Below are positions 1 to 8,190 of a DNA stretch of 63,942 nucleotides, in pieces. A model generated the notes under the pieces. That model was not told the origin of the DNA and did not search any database. It saw only the letters and a program-made list of their open reading frames with translations. This DNA is from Bacillus timonensis. GTDB lineage: Bacteria > Bacillota > Bacilli > Bacillales > Bacillaceae_L. The translations under genes and the position numbers were made by a program. How positions within the stretch are numbered: position 1 is the stretch's first letter; each line of letters opens with the position of its first letter. The stretch covers positions 1-63,942 of the forward strand of contig NZ_SLUB01000024.1 of NCBI RefSeq assembly GCF_004799755.1, given 5' to 3'.

Positions 1-19
1 AGATGTGTATAAGAGACAG
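1..19. other. Tn5/Nextera mosaic-end adapter remnant
   Basis: The first 19 bases read AGATGTGTATAAGAGACAG, identical to the Tn5 transposase mosaic end used in tagmentation libraries. It sits exactly at base 1 with unrelated AT-rich sequence behind it, so it is a library artefact at a contig end, not biology. Genomic sequence starts at about base 20. Confidence 0.95.
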
Positions 20-105
20 TCCATAGGTATAAAGACCTGTTTTGTTATTATTATAAAGAAAATTCAGCAAAATTCCCATTATTTTTTGAAGATTGTTCAC
101 ATGCA

Positions 106-137
106 AAAATCTAGGTACGTGAAGTGACCTAGATTTT
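106..137. terminator. Palindromic hairpin in the left-end intergenic stretch
   Basis: An 11-bp perfect inverted repeat (106-116 and 127-137, arm AAAATCTAGGT) with a 10-nt loop. A-rich and T-rich arms make it a possible weak bidirectional terminator. No gene can be recognised between bases 20 and 209. Confidence 0.35.
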
Positions 138-160
138 ACGTTTATTTAGTATGATGGCAG

Positions 161-196
161 AAAAAAATTCGACAAGTCCATATACTTGTCGAATTT
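161..196 (-). terminator. Intrinsic terminator of the small gene at 210-392
   Basis: Read on the minus strand, a 10-bp perfect stem (TTCGACAAGT / ACTTGTCGAA) with a 6-nt loop is followed by a run of T. It lies just downstream of the small minus-strand gene. Confidence 0.8.
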
Positions 197-209
197 AGCA
201 GGTGGGGAA

Positions 210-392
210 TTAAAGTCCACCTTCGTATTTTCCATCGTTTTTAGACGCCTTTTCTTTCTTTGCTTTTTTCTTGTGTGCTTTGTTTGCTGCTGCACTACCT
301 AACTCTTTCCCAAATTCGGTATCGGTTACAGCCGAATCGAACCCTTTTTTGTTCTTTTGTTCGGGATCATTCTTTTTATTTCGTTTTGCCAT
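210..392 (-). CDS. Small lysine-rich hydrophilic protein, YfhD-like or spore-associated type
   Basis: A 60-residue, strongly basic protein with no membrane segment. It starts MAKRNKKND, has a central stretch DTEFGKEL and a lysine/alanine-rich tail. The ATG at 390-392 was chosen because AAGGGGGTG lies about 8 nt upstream; a longer frame exists but lacks a ribosome site. The central motif recalls the YfhD group of small Bacillus proteins, and the composition resembles minor spore proteins, but neither assignment is firm. It lies 76 nt downstream of ykwC and has its own terminator. The ribosome-binding site lies partly in a hairpin (see 406-443). Confidence 0.6.
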   Translation of the reverse strand: MAKRNKKNDPEQKNKKGFDSAVTDTEFGKELGSAAANKAHKKKAKKEKASKNDGKYEGGL

Positions 393-405
393 AAGAACGT
401 GCACC

Positions 406-443
406 CCCTTAGAGATTATCATCCTTATTTTCTTCTCTAAGGG
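406..443 (-). promoter_or_regulatory. Hairpin that could sequester the ribosome-binding site of the 210-392 gene
   Basis: A 9-bp perfect inverted repeat (CCCTTAGAG at 406-414, CTCTAAGGG at 435-443) with a 20-nt loop. On the minus strand the 3-prime arm contains part of the AAGGGGGTG Shine-Dalgarno sequence. Read on the plus strand it is followed by TTTTT, so it could instead act as a terminator in that direction. Confidence 0.4.
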
Positions 444-468
444 TTTTTCTATACAAGAATCGAACGCT

Positions 469-1356
469 TTATTCCCAAAGCTTGAAGATGGCTTGTGTAC
501 CGCTGTTTTCTTCCCCTTTTTCAGCTAATTCGTCGTACATTTGTTTAGCAAGCTCTAGACCTGGTGTTTCCATTCCCATTGCTTTTGCCTCTTCAAGAGC
601 GATTCCCATGTCTTTAATAAAATGCTTAATGAAGAAACCAGGTTCAAAATTACCAGCAATCATGCGAGGAGCAAGGTTGCTCAGGGACCAACTTCCAGCG
701 GCACCTGTTGAAATACTTTTTAATACGGTTTCAGGATCAAGTCCAGATTTTTTCGCATAGACCATTGCTTCTGCAACACCAATCATATTTGATGCAATCG
801 CAATTTGATTACACATCTTCGTATGTTGACCAGAACCAGCTTGTCCTTGGTACACAATGTTTTGTCCCATTATTTCTAGAAGTGGCTTGCATGCTTCAAA
901 AACATCGTGATCGCCACCGACCATAATGGCTAGTCTTGCTTCTTTTGCACCGACATCTCCACCTGAGACGGGGGCATCTAAGGAATACATGCCTTTTTGT
1001 TTTGCAGTTTCATAAATTTTGATGGCTAAAGAAGGAGTCGAAGTTGTCATATCAATAAAATAAGTTCCCTCATTTGCATGTGCCAAAATCCCGTTTTCAC
1101 CTAGGTAGACCTCCTCCACATCATATGGATATCCTACCATTGTAATAACGATATTTGCTTCTTGAGCGACTTCTGCTACTGACTGTTTCCAAACGGCGCC
1201 TTGTTCAACGAGCTTAAGTGCTTTTTCCTTCGTACGTGTATAAACGAGAACTTTATGTCCTTTTGAGAGGATATGACCAGCCATGCTTTTCCCCATGACA
1301 CCTATTCCAACAAATCCAATTACCGCGTTTTGATGTAAGACATTATTATGTACCAT
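469..1356 (-). CDS. ykwC: NAD(P)-dependent 3-hydroxyisobutyrate dehydrogenase-like oxidoreductase (YkwC)
   Basis: A 295-residue beta-hydroxyacid dehydrogenase, the usual length. The N-terminal Rossmann fold has GFVGIGVMG at about residues 14-22. The substrate-binding signature DAPVSGGDVGA lies near 127-137, and the catalytic lysine region GSGQHTKMCNQ near 175-185. These are hallmarks of the 3-hydroxyisobutyrate/tartronate-semialdehyde reductase family; cytosolic. It closely resembles B. subtilis YkwC, whose physiological substrate is unsettled. GAGGGAG lies about 9 nt before the ATG. In B. subtilis ykwC sits beside ykwB and the pts genes, and both are present here, supporting orthology. Confidence 0.88.
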   Translation of the reverse strand: MVHNNVLHQNAVIGFVGIGVMGKSMAGHILSKGHKVLVYTRTKEKALKLVEQGAVWKQSVAEVAQEANIVITMVGYPYDVEEVYLGENGILAHANEGTYFIDMTTSTPSLAIKIYETAKQKGMYSLDAPVSGGDVGAKEARLAIMVGGDHDVFEACKPLLEIMGQNIVYQGQAGSGQHTKMCNQIAIASNMIGVAEAMVYAKKSGLDPETVLKSISTGAAGSWSLSNLAPRMIAGNFEPGFFIKHFIKDMGIALEEAKAMGMETPGLELAKQMYDELAEKGEENSGTQAIFKLWE

Positions 1357-1507
1357 TCATGTAACTCCCTCATTTTTTTATTTTCATCATATCATATTTT
1401 AAAATAGAGCATGACTAAAAAAATCTAGGAAAATTGGGGATTTGTACCTTACATACTCTGTGCATTTACCATAGGATATAACAAACAGATACATGGAGGT
1501 GTTCTAA

Positions 1508-1603
1508 ATGAGTGGTGGAGTAGGATATGGAACAGGTTTTGCTTTGCTTGTCGTATTGTTCATTTTATTGATTATTGTAGGGTCTGCTTATGTAGGATGG
1601 TAA
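1508..1603 (+). CDS. YjcZ-family micro membrane protein
   Basis: A 31-residue protein: a short glycine-rich start (MSGGVGYGTG) and one hydrophobic helix of about 20 residues ending in GW. GGAGGTG lies 5 nt before the ATG. Glycine/tyrosine-rich head followed by a single FILLIIVG-type helix is the hallmark of the YjcZ/YjcM sporulation-associated family, many members of which are spore-coat or membrane micropeptides. A second member follows 50 nt downstream. Confidence 0.85.
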   Translation: MSGGVGYGTGFALLVVLFILLIIVGSAYVGW

Positions 1604-1653
1604 TTCTTTAAGTAAATTAAAGGTTGATTATAAAATAGAAAGGGAGATGTGTT

Positions 1654-1794
1654 ATGGGATTTGGATACGGATACCCAGGTTTTGGTTACGGTGGATGTGG
1701 ATACGGATATGGTGGCTACGGATTCCGCGGAGGCTTTGCGTTGATTGTTGTACTATTCATCCTTCTAATCATCGTTGGAGCTGCTTGGTGCTAA
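1654..1794 (+). CDS. YjcZ-family glycine/tyrosine-rich micro membrane protein
   Basis: A 46-residue protein. Residues 1-27 are almost entirely Gly, Tyr and Phe in GYG-type repeats. Residues 28-46 form one transmembrane helix ([11 protein letters not shown]) shared with the preceding micro-gene. The ribosome site is AGGGAGATG. Probably co-transcribed with the 1508 gene and ended by the hairpin at 1811-1848. YjcZ-family assignment comes from this architecture; function is unknown, with sporulation expression typical of relatives. Confidence 0.85.
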   Translation: MGFGYGYPGFGYGGCGYGYGGYGFRGGFALIVVLFILLIIVGAAWC

Positions 1795-1810
1795 GATCAC
1801 CATTACTAAT

Positions 1811-1848
1811 AAGAAAGCCAGCAACTATTAATGGTTGCTGGCTTTCTT
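1811..1848. terminator. Bidirectional intrinsic terminator
   Basis: A 15-bp perfect stem (AAGAAAGCCAGCAAC and its complement) with an 8-nt loop. The A-rich left edge and T-rich right edge serve both the plus-strand YjcZ pair and the convergent minus-strand gene at 1853. Confidence 0.9.
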
Positions 1849-1852
1849 CATG

Positions 1853-2065
1853 TTATTTCTCTTTAAGTATCTCCTGAAACTTTTTCATTTCATTATCAAC
1901 TTTTGGTTTTATATGATAAGGATTTTTGGATTGGGCCATGTTTTCGGGGCTCACGTCAGACCTAATCCCGATTTTATTACTAGTCATATCATCATTAATA
2001 ATCCCCTCATATTTCCCATCAAAATGTGGGTCGCGTGCGTGATAATCTCGATCATTGTCTGGCAT
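1853..2065 (-). CDS. Small hydrophilic protein of unknown function
   Basis: A 70-residue, charged, probably soluble protein starting MPDNDRDYHARDP. I do not recognise it. The start at 2065 was chosen because GAGGAGGT lies 8 nt upstream; the longer frame, reaching 2185, adds an unlikely hydrophobic leader with no ribosome site. It converges on the YjcZ pair and shares their terminator. The repeated acidic/basic composition and position suggest a small stress- or sporulation-related protein, which is inference only. Confidence 0.65.
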   Translation of the reverse strand: MPDNDRDYHARDPHFDGKYEGIINDDMTSNKIGIRSDVSPENMAQSKNPYHIKPKVDNEMKKFQEILKEK

Positions 2066-2175
2066 AACTAATACCTCCTCATCATTAAATTGGCGTATTT
2101 TATCAAAAATATGTACTTTTAATTCAATAATAAGAAACAATAAGAACATCATGAAAGTTTGGAGGCGAGATGATA

Positions 2176-2373
2176 ATGGGTGCAATTGATCGTGAAGGCT
2201 ATCGGTTTGAAACAGAATTTAGTGTGATTAGTCAAAAAGGTGCTGTTCATGTATATCGTAATGGTGAATTTATCAAGGAATTGACTTTCGCTTTTACAGG
2301 AGAACAGCCCGAGCCTACCTTAATTGAAGAAGTAGTAGATGAGTTTTTTGAAACAAACCAAAAATGCGAATAG
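2176..2373 (+). CDS. Small conserved Bacillus protein, YbxH-like (DUF5370 type)
   Basis: A 65-residue protein starting MGAIDREGYRFETEFSVI, followed by a segment rich in hydrophobic/charged alternation (VHVYRNGEFIKEL) that looks like a small beta sheet. GGAGGCGA sits 7 nt before the ATG at 2176, so this start is preferred over the ATG at 2170. The sequence recalls B. subtilis YbxH and related DUF5370 proteins; this is from memory and moderately sure. Function unknown. Confidence 0.7.
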   Translation: MGAIDREGYRFETEFSVISQKGAVHVYRNGEFIKELTFAFTGEQPEPTLIEEVVDEFFETNQKCE

Positions 2374-2427
2374 TTTTCCTTCTCATTACACGATTTGTAA
2401 CGTACAATGTGTTTTGAGGTGAATAGC

Positions 2428-3105
2428 ATGTTTCGAAAAGAAATGTATGTGTTTGATAAAAACCAACCGAAAAAGTGCGTGATCCGTAATTATCGTGAAA
2501 CAGATTTTGATACCTTAATTCAAGTTCAACAGGAAAGCTTTCCCCCACCATTCCCTTCTGAATTATGGTGGAATAAAGAACAATTATATAATCATGTCAC
2601 CTTATTTCCTGAAGGTGCTCTTTGCGTTGAAATCGATGGAACAATTTGCGGGTCTATGACTGGCTTACTAGTTCCATTTGACCCTAGCCATCCTAAGCAT
2701 ACATGGGAAGAGATCACGGATAATGGATATATACGAAATCATAACCCCGGTGGCAACACATTATACATTGTAGATATTTGTGTGAGTCCAGCATACCGAA
2801 AATATGGACTAGGTAAATGGCTCATGCAATCGATGTATGAGGTTGTTGTTCATTTAAATCTAGAACGATTATTAGGCGGGGGCCGAATTTCCGGGTACTC
2901 AAAGCACGCCACAGAAATGAGTGCGGACAAATACATTGAAAAAGTAATGAGAGGCGAACTAAAAGACCCAGTGATCACCTTTCTCCTCCGTTGTGGACGC
3001 ACGCCTTTACAGCTAATTGATAACTATCTTGAAGACGAAGAATCCTGTAATTATGGATTATTAATGGAATGGAAAAACCCATTTCATGCAAAAAAACGAG
3101 TCTAA
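2428..3105 (+). CDS. ykwB: GNAT-family N-acetyltransferase (YkwB)
   Basis: A 225-residue protein. A GNAT core spans about 18-150, with acetyl-CoA-binding motif A around VDICVSPAYRKYGLGKWLM (VSPxYRxxGLG). A C-terminal extension carries the conserved cysteine segment GCRTPL-type (RCGRTPLQLI). It matches the B. subtilis YkwB layout, and ykwB is a neighbour of ykwC and ptsGHI there as well. GAGGT lies 7 nt before the ATG at 2428. The acetyl acceptor is unknown. The stop codon lies inside the terminator hairpin shared with ptsI. Confidence 0.82.
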   Translation: MFRKEMYVFDKNQPKKCVIRNYRETDFDTLIQVQQESFPPPFPSELWWNKEQLYNHVTLFPEGALCVEIDGTICGSMTGLLVPFDPSHPKHTWEEITDNGYIRNHNPGGNTLYIVDICVSPAYRKYGLGKWLMQSMYEVVVHLNLERLLGGGRISGYSKHATEMSADKYIEKVMRGELKDPVITFLLRCGRTPLQLIDNYLEDEESCNYGLLMEWKNPFHAKKRV

Positions 3106-3121
3106 GCTAGACTCGTTTCTT
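3094..3121. terminator. Bidirectional terminator between ykwB and ptsI
   Basis: Arms AAACGAGTCTA (3094-3104) and TAGACTCGTTT (3108-3118) with a 3-nt loop. It overlaps the last codons and stop of ykwB and sits directly after ptsI on the other strand. Confidence 0.85.
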
Positions 3122-3123
3122 CA

Positions 3124-4842
3124 TTAGTTCATATAGTTTGCTTTAATAAACTCAACCACTTCTTCAGTTGTGCTCATAGATAGAATCTTTTCTTTATTAC
3201 TTGCAATTTCAGCTTTTGAAAGCTTTTTAATTTGAGTACGTGCTGGTAGTATGGATGTTGCACTCATACTAAATTCATCTAATCCAAGGCCTAGAAGGAT
3301 TGGAATCGCAATGGTGTCACCGGCCATTTCTCCACACATTCCTGCCCACTTGCCTTCTTTATGTGCTGCTTCAATAACCATCGAAACAAGGCGTAGGATT
3401 GAAGGTGAATATGGCTGATAAAGGTAAGACACACGCTCATTCATTCGGTCTGCAGCCATTGTGTATTGAATCAAATCATTTGTTCCAATACTAAAGAAAT
3501 CAACTTCTTTTGCAAACTGATCAGCTAATACTGCAGTAGACGGAATTTCAACCATGATACCAATTTCAATGGAATCAGAAACAGCTGTTCCGCTCGCCAC
3601 AAGCTTTTCTTTTTCTTCCATTAAAATAGCTTTTGCTTGTCTAAATTCATCAAGTGTAGCGATCATTGGAAACATAATCTTTAGGTTACCAAATGTACTT
3701 GCACGAAGCAATGCACGCAGCTGTGTACGGAAAATATCCTGTTCCTCTAAGCAAAGACGAATCGCTCTAAAGCCAAGAAATGGATTAAGTTCTTTTGGTA
3801 AATTTAAATATGGAAGTTCTTTGTCTCCGCCAATGTCTAGTGTACGAACGACAACAGGCTTGCCTTCCATTTTTTCAAGAACGGTTTTATACGCATCGAA
3901 TTGCTCTTCTTCAGTAGGAAGCTGGTCACGACCCATGTATAAGAATTCTGTACGATAAAGTCCGATTGCTTCTCCACCGTTTTCAAGAACACCTTTTACA
4001 TCTTCTGGAGTTCCAATATTAGCAGCAAGTTCAACATGCTCGCCATCACTTGTAACGGTTTTTTCATTTTTTAATTTTGCCCATTCAGCCTTTTGAGCTT
4101 CATATTGTTCTTTCTTTTGACGGTACTGGGCTAAAACCTCTTCAGAAGGATCAACGATAACATCACCATCAAGCCCATCGACAATCACCATAACCCCATT
4201 TTGAATAGTTGAGGTAACAGCCTTTGTTCCAACAACAGCTGGAATTTCCATCGATCTTGCCATGATGGCAGAATGAGAGGTACGACCTCCAATATCAGTT
4301 GTGAATCCTTTTACATATTTACGATTTAATTGAGCCGTATCTGATGGAGTTAAGTCTTCCGCGATAATGATTACTTCTTCTGAAATCATACTTGGATTCG
4401 AGATGGTAACTCCTAACAAATGCGCTAGTACACGTTTTGTGACATCGCGAATATCAGCAGCACGTTCTGCCATATATTCATTATCCATGCCTTCAAACAT
4501 GGTAATGAACATGTTTGCAACTTCTTGCAAGGCAAATTCAGCATTTACACTTTCAGAACTGATTTTATCTTTAATCGGATTAAGTAGCTCTGGATCACTT
4601 AATACGAGAAGGTGAGCAGAAAAGATGGCTGCTTTGTCTTCACCAAGTTCTTCATTTGCACGATTTTTAATTACTTCTAATTCATCTTTTGATTGATTGA
4701 TTGCTTCCTCAAATCGCTTTATTTCAGCATCTTTATCACTGATTGTTTGTTTTTCAACTGTTAAATCAGGATGCTCCAGACGAAAGCTTTTTGCAATCGC
4801 AATTCCAGCAGAAGCAGCAATCCCTTTTATCATACTAGACAT
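3124..4842 (-). CDS. ptsI: PTS Enzyme I, phosphoenolpyruvate-protein phosphotransferase
   Basis: A 572-residue Enzyme I, full length. It transfers phosphate from phosphoenolpyruvate to HPr, the first step of all PTS sugar uptake; cytosolic dimer. The N-terminal HPr-binding/swivel domain carries the active histidine in [13 protein letters not shown] (near 190). The C-terminal TIM barrel contains the PEP-binding signature ([10 protein letters not shown], then [13 protein letters not shown]) and the active-site cysteine in GMCGEMAGD near 500. The start overlaps the ptsH stop by one base (TAATG), so the two are translationally coupled. Expression is expected from the GlcT-controlled leader upstream of ptsH. 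Confidence 0.97.
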   Translation of the reverse strand: MSSMIKGIAASAGIAIAKSFRLEHPDLTVEKQTISDKDAEIKRFEEAINQSKDELEVIKNRANEELGEDKAAIFSAHLLVLSDPELLNPIKDKISSESVNAEFALQEVANMFITMFEGMDNEYMAERAADIRDVTKRVLAHLLGVTISNPSMISEEVIIIAEDLTPSDTAQLNRKYVKGFTTDIGGRTSHSAIMARSMEIPAVVGTKAVTSTIQNGVMVIVDGLDGDVIVDPSEEVLAQYRQKKEQYEAQKAEWAKLKNEKTVTSDGEHVELAANIGTPEDVKGVLENGGEAIGLYRTEFLYMGRDQLPTEEEQFDAYKTVLEKMEGKPVVVRTLDIGGDKELPYLNLPKELNPFLGFRAIRLCLEEQDIFRTQLRALLRASTFGNLKIMFPMIATLDEFRQAKAILMEEKEKLVASGTAVSDSIEIGIMVEIPSTAVLADQFAKEVDFFSIGTNDLIQYTMAADRMNERVSYLYQPYSPSILRLVSMVIEAAHKEGKWAGMCGEMAGDTIAIPILLGLGLDEFSMSATSILPARTQIKKLSKAEIASNKEKILSMSTTEEVVEFIKANYMN

Positions 4843-5108
4843 TATTCACCAAGTCCTTCATTCGCCATGATTTCTGTTAAAGTAGCGATTGCTTCTGTCT
4901 CGTCAGAACCTTCAGCAACGATTTTCACTTCAGCACCTTGACCGATTCCTAGAGACATAACACCCATAATGGATTTTAGGTTAACAGACTTTCCGTTATA
5001 TTCTAATTGAATATCTGAATTATATTTACTAGCTGCCTGTACTAATACTGTCGCTGGGCGTGCATGAATTCCTGATTCACTTGTTACTTTAAATGTTTTT
5101 TCTGCCAT
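4842..5108 (-). CDS. ptsH: PTS phosphocarrier protein HPr
   Basis: An 88-residue HPr. His15 (SGIHARPAT) is the site phosphorylated by Enzyme I. Ser46 (NLKSIMGVM) is the regulatory site phosphorylated by HPr kinase, which makes HPr a CcpA co-repressor in Bacillota. Length and both motifs are standard. It is first in a two-gene ptsHI operon. The ribosome site is AAAGGGGAAAT-like. The 5-prime leader carries a GlcT RNA antiterminator/terminator (5211-5326), whereas in B. subtilis ptsHI follow ptsG in one operon. Confidence 0.97.
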   Translation of the reverse strand: MAEKTFKVTSESGIHARPATVLVQAASKYNSDIQLEYNGKSVNLKSIMGVMSLGIGQGAEVKIVAEGSDETEAIATLTEIMANEGLGE

Positions 5109-5210
5109 GGATTATTTCCCCTTTTCAATTATTTAAGAATCAAAATGATTACTTGTAGTATTTGTTCGTTTTCGATAGATATGTAAAGAAAGAGTCGCAT
5201 GTATGTGTCC

Positions 5211-5326
5211 GTTCAAAAAAATAAAAAGGCACGAGAAAGACAATAAAACACTAGAGAGAAGATTTAACCCTTTCCTCCTAGCAATTTCTATTTCTTTACT
5301 CATGCCTGATCGAATCAGTAACACGT
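5211..5326 (-). promoter_or_regulatory. GlcT-type RNA antiterminator (RAT) and overlapping terminator upstream of ptsHI
   Basis: The minus strand of 5301-5326 reads ACGTGTTACTGATTCGATCAGGCATG, i.e. core TTACTGATTCGATCAGGCAT, essentially the ptsG RAT of B. subtilis. Its 3-prime arm GGCATGAG (5299-5306) can instead pair with CTCGTGCC (5228-5235), forming a hairpin followed by TTTTTATTTTTTT. Antiterminator and terminator are therefore mutually exclusive, as in the BglG/GlcT family. Glucose-dependent GlcT binding is inferred; glcT itself is at 12764-13609. Confidence 0.9.
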
Positions 5327-5617
5327 AAATGCGAAATGTATGTAAAATGTAAATTGAAAATTTGAGTCATTGCACTTTGCTTTACAATCTAACCACTTAC
5401 AAAAGAAGTATAGCATAGACAATAAATTTTTTTCAACAATTTGCCTCATAATCCGACAACAAGAAAAATTGAGAATCTTTTTCATTTACAAAATATATGA
5501 TTACTTGTATGATTTTTTACAAAATCAAAATCTTAGGGATACCAGTCCTTAACGATTATCATGTATAATAAGCAAATATTGTATTTTATTTACATACGAA
5601 AGTTGGAGGTGTTTTCA
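5327..5617. other. Divergent intergenic region ptsH leader / HAD gene
   Basis: AT-rich and non-coding. It must hold the divergent promoters of the ptsHI leader and of the HAD gene at 5618. I see no convincing -35/-10 pair and no further repeat or RNA structure. Confidence 0.5.
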
Positions 5618-6415
5618 TTGATCAAACTAATTGTGAGTGACTTAGACGGAACACTATTACAGGAAAATAATACAGTTACATCTGAGGACGCCGAAGCCTT
5701 AAAACAGGCATTACAAGAAGGACTTCAAATCAGTATTGCGACTGGAAGAATGGATACTGAAATAAAAGAAGTATTAAAATCGATTGGGCAGAAATTTCAT
5801 CGAATTAGTCAAAATGGTGCTTTTGCATCGACGATCGATGAGAAATCTATTTTTTCTCGTACTTTTACAACAGAAATAGCTGAACGAATTTATAAAAGAG
5901 TATTGGACCCTAAATTCGTTACGATTGTTTGTAGTTTTGATACAAATTTCACACATGAAAGTAATGAGTATGTGAACGATATTCAAAAAAGAATGTTCCA
6001 CCCCATCATCATTGACCCAGAAATCGGTTCAAAATTTAGCGACGTCAAACCATCAAAGATTACATTAATCGGCTTTGAAAATGAAATTTTCGACATGTAT
6101 GAAAAGCTTGCAAATGAATTTAAGGAAGAGATTGATTTATTCATTTCGGAAAAACATGTTCTGGATATCATGCCTAAGGAAATCAGTAAAGGTAATGCGA
6201 TTAAAAAGCTACTAGATGAGATTTCGTTAAAACCTGAAGAAATAGCCTGCATCGGAGATTCTTTTAATGATATCCCCATGTTTCGTTTAACGCCTTATAG
6301 CTTTGTAATATCTACAGCACATGATGATGTAAAAAAAGAAGCGACATTCGAGGTTGAATCCGTTGCTGAAGCAGTTGAGATGATTTTAAAAGAAAATAGT
6401 AAACAATTTGTTTGA
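5618..6415 (+). CDS. Cof-type HAD-IIB family hydrolase
   Basis: A 265-residue sugar-phosphate-type phosphatase. Motif I DLDGTLL is at the N-terminus, motif II is ISIATGR (thr-based), the lysine of motif III lies in ISKGNAIKKL, and motif IV GDSFNDIPMF is near the C-terminus; a C2B cap lies between. The start is a TTG at 5618 with GGAGGTG 7 nt upstream; longer frames lack a ribosome site. Cytosolic; likely dephosphorylates small phosphosugars or cofactors, real substrate unknown. Monocistronic and followed by the terminator at 6425. Confidence 0.88.
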   Translation: MIKLIVSDLDGTLLQENNTVTSEDAEALKQALQEGLQISIATGRMDTEIKEVLKSIGQKFHRISQNGAFASTIDEKSIFSRTFTTEIAERIYKRVLDPKFVTIVCSFDTNFTHESNEYVNDIQKRMFHPIIIDPEIGSKFSDVKPSKITLIGFENEIFDMYEKLANEFKEEIDLFISEKHVLDIMPKEISKGNAIKKLLDEISLKPEEIACIGDSFNDIPMFRLTPYSFVISTAHDDVKKEATFEVESVAEAVEMILKENSKQFV

Positions 6416-6424
6416 CCGAAAAAA

Positions 6425-6453
6425 GAACCTGAATGGAATGTCAGGTTCCGTTT
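6425..6453 (+). terminator. Terminator after the HAD gene, and left copy of a direct repeat
   Basis: Stem GAACCTGA / TCAGGTTC (6425-6432, 6441-6448) with an 8-nt loop, then CGTTTTG. Seventeen bases of it (6432-6448) recur exactly at 6952-6968. Confidence 0.7.
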
Positions 6454-6536
6454 TGAGGTGCAAACAGACCAATTATCTTATTAAAAACGCGTATGGTCTC
6501 TGAGGGCAAATCACAGTAAAAATCAGAGTCAAACGT

Positions 6537-6652
6537 GTGTCTGAAGTCGTGGCATCTTCGGACAAAGGAAAGCTAAAACAACGCGGTTGTGTCCGAAGTC
6601 GAGGCATCTTCGGACAAGGGAAAGCTAAAACAACGCGGTTGTGTCCGAAGTT
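6537..6652. repeat. 52-bp tandem repeat, about 2.2 copies, each with a hairpin
   Basis: Units start at 6537, 6589 and 6641 (partial), exact period 52. Each begins GTGTCCGAAGTCGAGGCATC and carries the inverted repeat GTCCGAAG...CTTCGGAC. The first two copies differ at only a few bases. Of the type of dispersed intergenic repeats seen in Bacillus genomes. Confidence 0.85.
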
Positions 6653-6847
6653 GAGTAACTCATTTATTATTAGAATCTACTTTATTCAGCAAACACGCTG
6701 TTGCATCCTCAACTTTGAACCAAAAAGCAATTCACCGACAATAACACACCTATTTTCAATTGTACCTTCTCACTGTAAACAAGTATTGTCACACCCCCAA
6801 AAACAGATGTGAGTTTTAATTATATTTTTTTTATAAAAACTGCATTA

Positions 6848-6915
6848 AACGTTACAATAACTAGAAAATTAAAGCGTGAATTCGTGTGTGAATTCACGCT
6901 AAAAACGTTATTGTG
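6848..6915. repeat. Large imperfect palindrome
   Basis: The inner arms AGCGTGAATTC / GAATTCACGCT pair perfectly around a 6-nt loop. The outer arms ACAATAAC (6854-6861) and GTTATTGT (6906-6913) extend the symmetry. Flanks are A-rich; could act as a terminator or be part of the repeat island. Confidence 0.6.
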
Positions 6916-6972
6916 ATTTACTGTTTTGCACCCTGAATCGGAACCTTTTAAAATGGAATGTCAGGTTCTTTT

Positions 6973-8190
6973 TCATTTTTGCTTTTTTACGTCTTTTATT
7001 TTTGCTTTTATTTTCTTCGCCATTTCCTCGCAAGATGCGTTTTCATCATCATTCAGTTCTTCATCGCCATACCTTACTCTTTCATAGAGTTCAACTAGGC
7101 GTTCATCAAGGAATTTGTTTCGCATTAACCATTCTGTCACACTTTCATGATGATAGCGGCCGAGATTGTTCTGAGCTGAAAGGACCTCTAATTCAAGGAT
7201 AAGCCTTCTAACCTTTGCCTGTGGGGTTTGTCTTTTCGGCCTTCTCCACTTTGCAGCAGGTACTGAAATCCCTTCAGTTACTGTTGCATATTGATAGGCA
7301 TCTCCCAAAACAACTGCCTCTTTTACAAATCTCTTTCTAGCTAATAAGAAGAGGATCACCGCTAAAATAAGCACCCCTAAAATCGATAAATAAAACCAAA
7401 TATCAAAACTACCTAGCATTTCTAAAAACGGATTTTTATTTTCCGTTTCGTCCCAGTTTAAGGAACCAACACTCTCACCACGTGAGCCTCTAAATGATTC
7501 AATATCTTCTACCGCATTAAAAAGTGGCTTTGAGACCCAATACAAGCCTGTCCCAATAATCGTGGATACAAAGGACAAGCTCTTCACAAAAAGAATTGGA
7601 AAAATGACCGCAACACCAATTGCACCTGCAAACAGACCACTAAATAAACCGACTACAGACCATGAGCCTTTTTTCGTTGCCATGTCTTTCATTACAAGTG
7701 AACTCGTACCCACACTGTTTAAAATTTTACCAATCATGAAGAACACCAATTGAGTCACAAGCAAATACAACACAAGATCACTATGGATATACCCTTGAAC
7801 TTTTGCGGCAAAATACGTAAGTCCACTAAAAAGCAAGCTACCATTTAAGATAAATCCTTCAGTCAGCTTCGGAGTTTTATGAAAATGAACAATCATTCGG
7901 TAACAAACGATAGCCGCAAGAACTAGACTCTGACCAAAAGACATTCCGATTTCACTGCTTACAAGAGCGAACAATGGTACAACCGCCATAATAAATACAT
8001 ACGGAGTGTTTGATTTCATCAGTGATAACAAGAACGCAATTACCATTGCTCCAACACCTGTAATAAACAGAAATGGTAGAATGGGTGGCAGCTGCTCCGT
8101 GTGAATATATAACAACATGATTAAAATATAGAGAAGGATTACTTCCATTACGTATTGGTAGGATTTAAGTAAAGCTTGACTAAATCGCAA
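6973..8190 (-). CDS. Polytopic membrane protein of a MoxR-DUF58 operon (DUF4129-like tail)
   Basis: A 405-residue protein. About seven hydrophobic helices lie in the first 225 residues, a further helix near 275-295 (LSILGVLILAVILFLLAR), then a soluble charged C-terminus (300-405) resembling the cytoplasmic tail of DUF4129 proteins. It overlaps the upstream DUF58 gene by 11 nt, so it is the third gene of that operon. In B. subtilis the corresponding slot (yebA) encodes a membrane transglutaminase-like protein; here I see no transglutaminase Cys-His-Asp core, so this may be a degenerate or alternative partner. Role inferred to be a membrane anchor for MoxR/DUF58-dependent maturation. Confidence 0.7.
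   Translation of the reverse strand: MRFSQALLKSYQYVMEVILLYILIMLLYIHTEQLPPILPFLFITGVGAMVIAFLLSLMKSNTPYVFIMAVVPLFALVSSEIGMSFGQSLVLAAIVCYRMIVHFHKTPKLTEGFILNGSLLFSGLTYFAAKVQGYIHSDLVLYLLVTQLVFFMIGKILNSVGTSSLVMKDMATKKGSWSVVGLFSGLFAGAIGVAVIFPILFVKSLSFVSTIIGTGLYWVSKPLFNAVEDIESFRGSRGESVGSLNWDETENKNPFLEMLGSFDIWFYLSILGVLILAVILFLLARKRFVKEAVVLGDAYQYATVTEGISVPAAKWRRPKRQTPQAKVRRLILELEVLSAQNNLGRYHHESVTEWLMRNKFLDERLVELYERVRYGDEELNDDENASCEEMAKKIKAKIKDVKKQK

Larger units (their letters stand above)
6444..6945. repeat. Non-coding island bounded by imperfect inverted repeats (MITE-like)
   Basis: The left edge (6444-6467) and the reverse complement of the right edge (6921-6945) share GGTTCCG, then GGTGCAAA(A)CAG. 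A 17-base direct repeat (AATGGAATGTCAGGTTC) occurs at 6432-6448 and 6952-6968. The interior has no credible gene but holds a 52-bp tandem repeat and a long palindrome, listed separately. Confidence 0.5.

Noticed and set aside
6537-6652. CRISPR-like repeats
   Set aside because: Whole 52-bp units are duplicated in tandem including what would be spacers.
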